Positions 37,241 through 44,690 of a stretch of DNA of 64,000 nt are shown in pieces. Source of the DNA: Acidobacteriota bacterium (GTDB taxonomy: Bacteria; Acidobacteriota; Vicinamibacteria; Vicinamibacterales; 2-12-FULL-66-21); the NCBI GenBank assembly GCA_016184105.1, contig JACPDI010000021.1, positions 62,001 through 126,000 of the forward strand, in the 5' to 3' direction. The notes below the pieces were generated by a model. It had not been told where the DNA came from and made no database searches. It saw nothing but the letters and a program-made list of their open reading frames with translations. The first letter of the stretch is position 1; every line of letters begins with the position of its first letter. The position numbers were made by a program, and so were the translations under genes.

Positions 37241-37412
37241 AAACGCCCCTTGCGACGGTTCTGCAAGATGAACGCCGCGCTCGTGGACAACGCCTCGACC
37301 GACGACACGGCAGAGGTGGCGAGCGCGTTCTGTAGAACTTGCGGCCCGGCTGCTCGACGACGATGAGGAGATCGGCCGGGGCTGGCGTTGTTGCCAGCGG
37401 GCGACTCAACGG

Positions 37413-38201
37413 TCAGGGCTTCCTGCCGGTGAGATTCAGCCTCCAGTAGTCGAGGACGAACGGGGGATCGTCAGCCGCCGCTCGAGACACGAGCGCGTCG
37501 GCAAACGCGGATTGCAGGTGCGGCGGCAACCGATTGAGATACGGGTGCAGACAGACGATCTCGACAAACGCCCGGAACTCGTCCGCCGCATCGAACTGGA
37601 TCGGAGCGGGCTCGAGCCACGTCGAGACGTCGCGAAACCCGGCGTGTTCCATCCTGGCTCTTGTCGTCTCCGGATCGGCGTACGTCCAGGGCTCCGACCA
37701 GCCCGTCTCAAAACAGGTCAGGTAGGGTTCCTGCTGAATGAGTTGTGATGCGCGCCCGCGCAGGCGCGCGAGGTTCGGCCCGCCCCCAGCCTGGGCGTGC
37801 AGTCGCCCGCCGGAGGCGAGCGCCACGAAGAGGCTGCGGAAAAGCGCGTCATGATCGAGCACCCAATGGAACGTGGCCGTGCTGAACACGACGTCGAACG
37901 CGGCCACGAACGGCAGCGCGGCGGCATGCGCCCGGACGAGCGGCACGCCGACGTCCACAAGATGCGTCCTCGCCTGCGCCAGCATGGAGGCGGACCTGTC
38001 GACGCCGACCACCCTCCCGGCGGACACGCGGGACGCGACTTCCCGCGTCAGTCGCCCCGTGCCGCAGCCGACGTCGACGATCCGCTCGGTGCCGTCGAGC
38101 TCGAGGCGCGCGAGGACCCGCATGCCCCAGTTGAATTGAGGAGCCGATACGCGGTGGTAGACGCCGGCGTTCCAGTCAGCCATCCCAGCCGATTCTTTCA
38201 T
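37413..38201 (-). CDS. class I SAM-dependent methyltransferase
   Basis: 262 residues from MKESAGMADWNAG (ATG 38201; ATG 38183 is an alternative). SAM motif I is VDVGCGTGRLTREVA (about 42-56), the acidic residue after strand 2 lies in VVGVDRSASMLA, and motif IV region FDVVFSTATFHWVLDH is typical of the trans-aconitate/biotin-type (Methyltransf_11/25) group. Substrate unknown. No Shine-Dalgarno is visible for either start. Confidence 0.83.
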   Translation of the reverse strand: MKESAGMADWNAGVYHRVSAPQFNWGMRVLARLELDGTERIVDVGCGTGRLTREVASRVSAGRVVGVDRSASMLAQARTHLVDVGVPLVRAHAAALPFVAAFDVVFSTATFHWVLDHDALFRSLFVALASGGRLHAQAGGGPNLARLRGRASQLIQQEPYLTCFETGWSEPWTYADPETTRARMEHAGFRDVSTWLEPAPIQFDAADEFRAFVEIVCLHPYLNRLPPHLQSAFADALVSRAAADDPPFVLDYWRLNLTGRKP

Positions 38202-38297
38202 AGTCGGAACGCCGATTTTCCGTCGCCGGCACGCCGCCACCACCTGGGCGGGACCGCAAGTTACCGGCACTTTCAGCGCGATTTCGTGGCACCCCAA

Positions 38298-38326
38298 TTG
38301 CGTCGCGTACGGATGCTCTTTACAAT
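38298..38326 (+). promoter_or_regulatory. promoter of the ybaK-like/usp operon
   Basis: TTGCGT (38298-38303), a 17-bp spacer and TACAAT (38321-38326). The ATG lies 43 nt further on with AAGGAGG at 38358-38364, so this operon has a conventional leader, unlike several neighbours. Confidence 0.55.
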
Positions 38327-38369
38327 AGGCCTCTCTTCCTTTTCGACGCAGCGCGCCAAGGAGGTCCGT

Positions 38370-38840
38370 ATGGCGATCGCGTCACCCATTCGCGAGTACC
38401 TGAACAGCGAAGACGTCTCGTACGTCGCCTTCACGCATCCCGTCGCCTTCACCGCCCAGGAGGAAGCGGCACGCTCGCACGTCCCCGGCTGGGCCTGGGC
38501 GAAGATCGTCGTGTGCTTTGCTGACGACGAGCCGATCCAGGCCGTCGTGCCCGCGCCGATGAACGTCGACCTCGGGCGGCTGCGCGCATTGGCGCACGCC
38601 GCGGTCCTGCGTCTTGCCCGCGAAGATGAAATGGCCGCGCTCTACCCCGGGTGTGAGCCGGGGGCCGAGCCACCCTTCGGCCCGCTCTTCCATCAGCGCG
38701 TGTTCGTGGATGAGCGTCTTGGGGGACAGGACGAGGTCGTGTTCAACGGCGGCACGCATCGCGACGCGATTCGCATGGGCTATCGTGAGCTCGTCGAGAT
38801 CACCAACGCGATCGTCGGACGGTTCGGTCGGCCTGCGTAA
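38370..38840 (+). CDS. YbaK/ProX-type aminoacyl-tRNA deacylase
   Basis: 156-residue cytoplasmic protein of the YbaK/EbsC family, which hydrolyses mischarged aminoacyl-tRNAs. Family features: EYLNSEDVSYVAFTHP at the start, FTAQEEAARSHVPGWAWAK with the conserved lysine (about 48), and VFNGGTHRDAIRMGYRELVEI at the end. Start fixed by a perfect AAGGAGG 5 nt upstream. 17 nt before a universal stress protein gene, so likely one transcript. Confidence 0.88.
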   Translation: MAIASPIREYLNSEDVSYVAFTHPVAFTAQEEAARSHVPGWAWAKIVVCFADDEPIQAVVPAPMNVDLGRLRALAHAAVLRLAREDEMAALYPGCEPGAEPPFGPLFHQRVFVDERLGGQDEVVFNGGTHRDAIRMGYRELVEITNAIVGRFGRPA

Positions 38841-38857
38841 CCGAGCAGGAGGTCCCC

Positions 38858-39757
38858 ATGATCTCCATCACCCGGATCCTGTGCCCCGTGGACTTCTCCG
38901 GCCACTCGCGGCTCGCCCTGGATTACGCCACGGCGCTCGCGCGGTGGTACGAAGCGGAAGTCGTCGCGCTCCACGCGCACTCCGTCAGCATGGTGCCCGC
39001 CACGATCGGCGCGTTTCCCGCGGCAACGTCGGTCGGCGTACCGCTCACGCGCGAAGAAATCACCGGCGACCTCGACGAGTTCGTGCGCCCCGTGCAGGCG
39101 GCACAGGTGCGCGTGCGAACGGTCGTGGCGATGGGAGGCGCCGCCCACAATATCCTCGAGGCCGCCGAGAAGCTGCCCGCGAGCCTCATCGTGATGGGTA
39201 CACACGGCGCCTCGGGCTTCGAGCGCCTGATGCTCGGCTCAATTACCGAGAAGGTGCTGCGGAAGGCGAGTTGCCCCGTGCTCGTCGTCCCCCGTCGCGC
39301 GGACGCGCCGAGCGGCAGGCCGATCGTGTTCCGGCGAATCCTGTGCGCGGTGGATTTCTCCCCATGCTCGCGGAAGGCGGCGTCGTACGCGCTGTCGCTG
39401 GCCGAAGAGGCCGGCGGCGCGCTCACGTTCCTCAACGTCGTCGAGGCATTCGACGACGAGCCGCTCACGGCGGCACGCTTCGACGTGGCAGAATATCGCG
39501 AGCACCTGCGCCAGGCTGCCGGGGAGCGGCTCGCCGACCTGGTGCCCCGCGAGGCGCGGACGTGGTGTGACTGCCACACGGTGGTGCGCGCAGGCAAGCC
39601 GCACCGCGAGATCCTCGAGGCGGCCCGGGTCATGGACGCGGACCTGATCGTCGTCGGCGTCCGCGGCCGCAACGCGGTAGAACGGGCCCTGTTCGGCTCC
39701 ACGACCAACCAGGTGGTGCGCCGGGCGGAGTGCCCCGTGCTGACCGTTCGCTCCTGA
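38858..39757 (+). CDS. tandem-domain universal stress protein
   Basis: 299 residues with two UspA domains (about 1-147 and 155-299). Each ends with the ATP-binding motif: GTHGASGFERLMLGSITEKV and GVRGRNAVERALFGSTTNQV, so nucleotide binding is likely. AGGAGG before the ATG. Cytoplasmic; role in stress tolerance is general to the family. Confidence 0.93.
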   Translation: MISITRILCPVDFSGHSRLALDYATALARWYEAEVVALHAHSVSMVPATIGAFPAATSVGVPLTREEITGDLDEFVRPVQAAQVRVRTVVAMGGAAHNILEAAEKLPASLIVMGTHGASGFERLMLGSITEKVLRKASCPVLVVPRRADAPSGRPIVFRRILCAVDFSPCSRKAASYALSLAEEAGGALTFLNVVEAFDDEPLTAARFDVAEYREHLRQAAGERLADLVPREARTWCDCHTVVRAGKPHREILEAARVMDADLIVVGVRGRNAVERALFGSTTNQVVRRAECPVLTVRS

Positions 39758-39764
39758 CCGCGCG

Positions 39765-39770
39765 TATAAT
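39765..39770 (+). promoter_or_regulatory. -10 box of the second amidohydrolase gene
   Basis: Perfect TATAAT, 10 nt before ATG 39781, with no Shine-Dalgarno between them. A TGACC-type -35 candidate overlaps the end of the preceding usp gene. Suggests a transcript with a leader of only a few bases. Confidence 0.5.
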
Positions 39771-39780
39771 CCGGCGGATC

Positions 39781-41481
39781 ATGCGACACGGATTCGCCGG
39801 ATTCCTGCTTCTCCTCATCCTTGCCACCGGGATCGGCCTCGCGTCGTACGCCGTCACGCGCCAGCCGGAGCGGTACGACGTCCTCATCCTCAACGGCACG
39901 GTCTACGACGGCACCGGCGGCGAGGGGACTCGCGCCGACGTGGCGATTCGCGGCGATCGCATCGCGCGGGTGGGATCGCTCGAAGGGCACGGCGCGGGCC
40001 TCGTGATCGACGCGCGCGGACTCGCCGTCGCCCCGGGTTTCATCAACATGCTCTCCTGGTCCACCGAGTCGCTCCTGGTCGACGGGCGGTCGCTCGGCGA
40101 GATTGCGCAGGGTGTCACGACGCAGATCTTCGGCGAAGGGGATTCGATGGGCCCCCTCACGCCGGAGATGACGAAGCGCCGCCTCGAGGCGCAGGGGGAC
40201 ATCACGTTCGACATCACCTGGACGACGCTCGCCGGGTACCTGCAGGAACTCGAGCGCCGCGGGGTCTCGCAGAACGTCGCGTCGTTCATCGGCGCGACAA
40301 CGCTTCGTGAATACGTCGTCGGACTGGAGGACCGAAAGGCGACGCCCGAGCAGATCCGGCAGATGCAGCGGCTCGTGCGACAGGAAATGGAGGCGGGCGC
40401 GCTGGGGATCGGCTCATCCTTGATCTATGCCCCGGCGTTCTATGCCGGCACCGAAGAGCTGATCGAGCTGTGCCGCGCGGCGGCGCCGTACCGGGGCAAG
40501 TACATCTCGCACATGCGCTCGGAAGGGAACCGGCTGATCGAGGCGGTCGAGGAACTCCTGCGCGTGGCGCGCGAGGCGAAGGTCCCGGCGGAAATCTACC
40601 ACCTGAAGGCGGCCGGCCAGAACAACTGGCCGAAGATGGATCGCGTCATCGCGATGGTGGAAGCCGCGCGCGCTGAAGGGTTGTCGATCACCGCGGACAT
40701 GTACACGTATCCGGCCGGCGCGACAGGACTGGACGCGGCCATGCCGCCGTGGGTGCTCGACGGCGGATACGAGGCGCTGTTCAAGCGGCTCCGGGATCCG
40801 AAGGAGCGCGCGCGAATCGCCCGGGCGATCCGCACGCCCACCGACGAGTGGGAGAACCTGTATCTCGCGGCAGGCTCGGCCGACCGCGTGCTGCTTGTGG
40901 ACTTCAAGAAACCGAGCATGAAGAAATACACGGGCCTGACGCTTGCGGAAGCGGCCAAACAGCGCGGGGAAGATCCCGTGGACACGATCATGAACCTCGT
41001 GCTCGCAGACGAGTCGCGCGTGGGGACCGTGTATTTCATGATGTCCGAGGAGAACATCCGCAGGCAGATCCGCCTGCCGTGGTTGTCCTTCGGGTCGGAC
41101 GCGGCATCGATGGCGCCCGAAGAACCCTTCACCCGGTCGTCGGCTCACCCGCGCGCCTACGGGAATTTCGCGCGCGTGCTCGGCAAGTACGTCCGCGACG
41201 AGCGCGTGCTGACGCTGGGCGAAGCGGTGAGGAAGCTGGCGGCGCTGCCCGCCGCCAACCTGGAACTGGAAGGGCGCGGGCTCCTGAAGGCGGGCATGTT
41301 CGCCGACCTCGCGATCTTCGATCCGGCAACGGTGGCCGACACGGCCACGTTCGAAAAACCGCACCAGCTGGCCGTGGGCATGAAGCACGTCTTCGTCAAC
41401 GGCGCGCACGTGCTGCGGGACGGCGAGCATACAGGCGTCAAGCCGGGGCGCGCGCTGCGAGGCGCCGGCGCGCGGCCGTAA
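39781..41481 (+). CDS. D-aminoacylase-related amidohydrolase lacking the HxH motif
   Basis: 566 residues with an N-terminal membrane anchor/signal (FAGFLLLLILATGIGLASYA). The same overall fold as the deacylase at 33150-34859: LILNGTVYDGTGGEG at the start, SHMRSEG and IYHLKAAG histidines, GSDAAS aspartate. The first metal motif is not HTH but GFINMLSWSTESLL, and the Cys position is a Glu (FGEGDSMGP). I recall a distinct subfamily with these changes. Activity may differ from N-acyl-D-amino-acid deacylation. Start at ATG 39781 set by the TATAAT 10 nt upstream. Confidence 0.82.
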   Translation: MRHGFAGFLLLLILATGIGLASYAVTRQPERYDVLILNGTVYDGTGGEGTRADVAIRGDRIARVGSLEGHGAGLVIDARGLAVAPGFINMLSWSTESLLVDGRSLGEIAQGVTTQIFGEGDSMGPLTPEMTKRRLEAQGDITFDITWTTLAGYLQELERRGVSQNVASFIGATTLREYVVGLEDRKATPEQIRQMQRLVRQEMEAGALGIGSSLIYAPAFYAGTEELIELCRAAAPYRGKYISHMRSEGNRLIEAVEELLRVAREAKVPAEIYHLKAAGQNNWPKMDRVIAMVEAARAEGLSITADMYTYPAGATGLDAAMPPWVLDGGYEALFKRLRDPKERARIARAIRTPTDEWENLYLAAGSADRVLLVDFKKPSMKKYTGLTLAEAAKQRGEDPVDTIMNLVLADESRVGTVYFMMSEENIRRQIRLPWLSFGSDAASMAPEEPFTRSSAHPRAYGNFARVLGKYVRDERVLTLGEAVRKLAALPAANLELEGRGLLKAGMFADLAIFDPATVADTATFEKPHQLAVGMKHVFVNGAHVLRDGEHTGVKPGRALRGAGARP

Positions 41482-41546
41482 CAGAAATCTCCCGGAGAAC
41501 CCACCGCAGAAGCCGCGGAACACGCGGACGGCTCCTGTGGGGAGTG

Positions 41547-41552
41547 TATAAT
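41547..41552 (+). promoter_or_regulatory. -10 box of the HD-GYP operon
   Basis: Perfect TATAAT 11 nt before the GTG start of the GAF/HD-GYP gene, again without a Shine-Dalgarno. Confidence 0.5.
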
Positions 41553-41563
41553 CGCCGGCCACC

Positions 41564-43153
41564 GTGATCGCCGACCGCTCGCAGAGAGAACTCGCCCAGC
41601 TGACGCGGCAGCTCGAGGAGCTGAATCGTGTCGGCGCGGCGCTGTCTGCGGAGCGGGAGCTGCCGAAGCTCCTCGAGCTGATCCTGACCAAGGCGCGTGA
41701 GATCACCGGCGCCGAGGCGGGCTCGCTGTATATCGTCGAGACCGTTCCCGACGCGCTGCCGCCCGCGTCCGGCGTCGACGCGCCGCGGCAGCTCCGCTTC
41801 AGGCACGCGCAGAACGACGCCGTGCAACTCCCCTTCCGCGAGGCGCCGCTCGCCATCACCGACCGGTCCATCGCCGGCCACGCGGCGCTGACAGGCGCCC
41901 TGCTCAACATCCAGGACGCGTACGACCTCCCGGCGGGGGTTCCGTACTCTCTCGACCAGTCGTTCGACGAAGCGGCGGGCTATCGCACGCAGTCGGTGCT
42001 CGCCGTGGCCATGCGCACGCCCAAGGGCGATACGGTCGGCGTGCTGCAGTTGATCAACGCGAAAGAGGACGGGCGCGTCGTCCCGTTCACGGCGCAGCAC
42101 GAGGCGCTGCTGACCTCGCTCGCCGCGCAGGCGGCGGTGGCGCTCGAAAATTCGCTGCTGTACGCGGCGATCCAGAACCTGTTCGAGGGATTCGTCCGCG
42201 CGTCGATCGTGGCGATCGAAGCCCGCGATCCGACGACCAGCGGACATTCGTTCAGGGTGGCGAACCTGACGGTGGCACTGGCCGAGGCCGCGGACCGGTC
42301 CGGCGGCGGCCCGCTCGCGGGCGTCACGTTCTCGCGCGAAGAGATGCGGACGATTCGCTACGCCTCGCTGCTGCACGATTTCGGCAAGGTCGGCGTCCGC
42401 GAGGAAGTGCTCGTCAAGGCCAAGAAGCTGTATCCCCACCAGCTCAATCTGATTCACGAGCGCTTCAAGCTCGCGCGCCGCAGCCGCGAAGTCGCGGCGC
42501 TCCAGCGGCGGCTCGACTTCCTGCTCGCCAACGGCCGCGAGGCGTACCTGCAGCAGCTTCCCCAGTTCGACGTCGAGCTGGCGGACGGCTTCGGGGAGCT
42601 CGATCGGCTGCTCGCGGCGATCCTGGCCGCCAACGAGCCGACGGTGCTCGCCGAGGGAAGCTTCGAGGCCCTGCAGGAGGCCGCCGCGTTCGCCTTTCCC
42701 GACGTGGATGGCGCGAGCCGCAGCCTGCTGCAACCCGAGGAAGTGCGGCTGCTCTCGCTCCGGAAGGGATCGCTCTCGGAGGCCGAGCGCGTGCAGATTG
42801 AATCGCACGTGGTCCACACCTATCGCTTTCTCAGCCAGATCCCCTGGACCCGGGAGATCCGCGCGATCCCGGCGATCGCCGTCGGCCACCACGAGAAGCT
42901 GAACGGACAGGGCTATCCATACCGCCTGTCCGGCGCGGACATTCCGATCCAGACGCGGATGATGACGATCTCGGACATTTTCGACGCGCTCTCGGCGTCC
43001 GACCGTCCTTACAAGAAGGCGGTGCCGATCGAGCGCGCGCTGCAGATTCTCGACTTCGCGGTGAAAGACGGCGAGATCGATCCCGACCTGTTCCAGCTGT
43101 TCGTCGAAGCGAAGGTCTTCGAGCGCTGGAACGTCGAACCGGAACGGTACTGA
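41564..43153 (+). CDS. GAF/HD-GYP signalling protein (predicted c-di-GMP phosphodiesterase)
   Basis: 529-residue cytoplasmic protein. A short coiled start (QLTRQLEELNRVGAAL), GAF domain (about 20-195), then an HD-GYP domain that in other proteins hydrolyses c-di-GMP. SGHSFRV begins the domain; HDFGK is at 271-275; HHEKLNGQGYPYR has GYP at 450-452. Between KKLYPHQLNLI and EAERVQIESHVVHTYRFL there is an extra segment of roughly 110 residues not seen in standard HD-GYP domains. GTG start at 41564. Its TGA overlaps the ATG of the GH13 gene (TGATG). Confidence 0.87.
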   Translation: MIADRSQRELAQLTRQLEELNRVGAALSAERELPKLLELILTKAREITGAEAGSLYIVETVPDALPPASGVDAPRQLRFRHAQNDAVQLPFREAPLAITDRSIAGHAALTGALLNIQDAYDLPAGVPYSLDQSFDEAAGYRTQSVLAVAMRTPKGDTVGVLQLINAKEDGRVVPFTAQHEALLTSLAAQAAVALENSLLYAAIQNLFEGFVRASIVAIEARDPTTSGHSFRVANLTVALAEAADRSGGGPLAGVTFSREEMRTIRYASLLHDFGKVGVREEVLVKAKKLYPHQLNLIHERFKLARRSREVAALQRRLDFLLANGREAYLQQLPQFDVELADGFGELDRLLAAILAANEPTVLAEGSFEALQEAAAFAFPDVDGASRSLLQPEEVRLLSLRKGSLSEAERVQIESHVVHTYRFLSQIPWTREIRAIPAIAVGHHEKLNGQGYPYRLSGADIPIQTRMMTISDIFDALSASDRPYKKAVPIERALQILDFAVKDGEIDPDLFQLFVEAKVFERWNVEPERY

Positions 43154-44649
43154 TGCGTGCCCGCGCGATCCAACGACCCCACCCCCACCTCTTCGAGATC
43201 TCCACGCTCCCCTGGCTCGAGCGGCTGTCGGCGGCGGCCGGCCGCGTCGTGACACTCGGCTCGGTGCCGGACGCCGAGTGGGACCGCCTGCGGGTGCTCG
43301 GATTCGATCTGGTGTACCTGATGGGGGTCTGGCGGCGCAGCGCGATCGGGCGGCAGATTGCGCGATCCGAGCGGCGGCTGTTCGAGGGCTACGACCGCGC
43401 GCTGCCGGGATGGACGCTGCGCGACGTCGCCGGCTCCCCGTACTGCATCGCCGAGTACTCGCCCGACCCGCGCGTGGGGACATGGGAGGAGATCGAACGG
43501 ACGCGGGAGAAGCTGCACGCGCGCGGCATGGGGCTGGTGCTGGACTTCGTCCCCAACCACACCGGGTTCGACCACCCGTGGATCGCCTCGCACCCCCACC
43601 GCTACGTCACCGGATCGCTGGATCGGTTCCGCGCCGCGCCCGCCGACTTCCGGGTCGTGGAGCCGCCGGATGGCGAGCCGCGCTTCATCGCCTGCGGCCG
43701 CGACCCGTACTTCCCGGCGTGGACCGACGTCGCGCAGCTCAATTATTTCGAGCCCGACACGCGCGCGGCGATGATCGCCGAGCTAGGCGCGATCGCGGAG
43801 CGCTGCGACGGCGTCCGGTGCGACATGGCCATGCTGGTGCTGAACGACGTGTTCGCCCGCACGTGGGCCTCCTTCGCACCCGCCGACGCCCAGGCCGCCG
43901 TCCCGGGCGAGTTCTGGTCGGCCGTCCGCGCGGCGCTCCCGGGCTTCCTCCTCATCGCCGAAGCGTATTGGGACCTCGAGTGGCGCCTCCAGGAGCTGGG
44001 GTTCTCCTTCACGTACGACAAACGGCTGTACGACCGCCTGGCGCACGAGTCCTCCGGATCGGTGCGCGATCATCTGCGGGCCGCCATGGCGTACCAGAAC
44101 CGGTCGGCGCGGTTTCTCGAGAACCACGACGAGCCGCGCAGCTTCGCGACCTTCGGGCCCGAACGGATCGAAGCCGCCGCGACGATCTGCGGGGCGTCGC
44201 CCGGCCTGCGCTTCTACTACGATGGGCAGTTCGAGGGCCGGACGCGTTTCGCGCCCGTCCAGTTGGCACGGTGGGCAGACGAACCGGAAGCGCCAGGGCT
44301 TCGCGGGTTCTACGATCGGCTGCTGGCAGCGACCGGCCACCGCGTGCTGCACGACGGCGACTGGTCGTTGCTCGACGTGGCTGAAGCGGGCGACGCCACA
44401 AACGCCCGGCTCGTCGCCTTCCGCTGGCGCCTCGGCGATGAGCTTCACGTGATCGTGTCGAACCCGGGCGATCAGCCGGCGCAGGGGCACGTGCTCGTCG
44501 GCGCGGACCTGCCGGGCACGGCGCCCAAGCTGATGTTCGAGGATCAGATCCGCGACGGGCGCTACGAGTGGGATCGCGAGGCGCTCGCCGAGCGCGGGCT
44601 GTACGTCAGTCTCGAGGCGGGCCGCGCCCACGTATTCCACGTCCGGTGA
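43153..44649 (+). CDS. GH13 alpha-amylase-family enzyme
   Basis: 498-residue cytoplasmic glycoside hydrolase/transferase of the alpha-amylase clan. Motifs: region I DFVPNHTGFDHPW (about 130), nucleophile Asp224 in GVRCDMAML, acid/base Glu270 in LIAEAYWDLEW, Asp326 in ENHDEPRSF. No signal peptide. Substrate specificity cannot be read by eye. Translationally coupled to the HD-GYP gene, an unusual partner. malQ at 22565-24133 is another alpha-glucan enzyme in this window but in a separate operon. Confidence 0.86.
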   Translation: MRARAIQRPHPHLFEISTLPWLERLSAAAGRVVTLGSVPDAEWDRLRVLGFDLVYLMGVWRRSAIGRQIARSERRLFEGYDRALPGWTLRDVAGSPYCIAEYSPDPRVGTWEEIERTREKLHARGMGLVLDFVPNHTGFDHPWIASHPHRYVTGSLDRFRAAPADFRVVEPPDGEPRFIACGRDPYFPAWTDVAQLNYFEPDTRAAMIAELGAIAERCDGVRCDMAMLVLNDVFARTWASFAPADAQAAVPGEFWSAVRAALPGFLLIAEAYWDLEWRLQELGFSFTYDKRLYDRLAHESSGSVRDHLRAAMAYQNRSARFLENHDEPRSFATFGPERIEAAATICGASPGLRFYYDGQFEGRTRFAPVQLARWADEPEAPGLRGFYDRLLAATGHRVLHDGDWSLLDVAEAGDATNARLVAFRWRLGDELHVIVSNPGDQPAQGHVLVGADLPGTAPKLMFEDQIRDGRYEWDREALAERGLYVSLEAGRAHVFHVR

Positions 44650-44690
44650 GATCTTCGCCGCTGAACACGCGGCGCGCGCGGAAATCCATT

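Noticed and set aside
37241-37412. Possible gene between the lipoprotein and the methyltransferase
   Set aside because: Short frames in all phases without start, motif or conservation cues; left unannotated.
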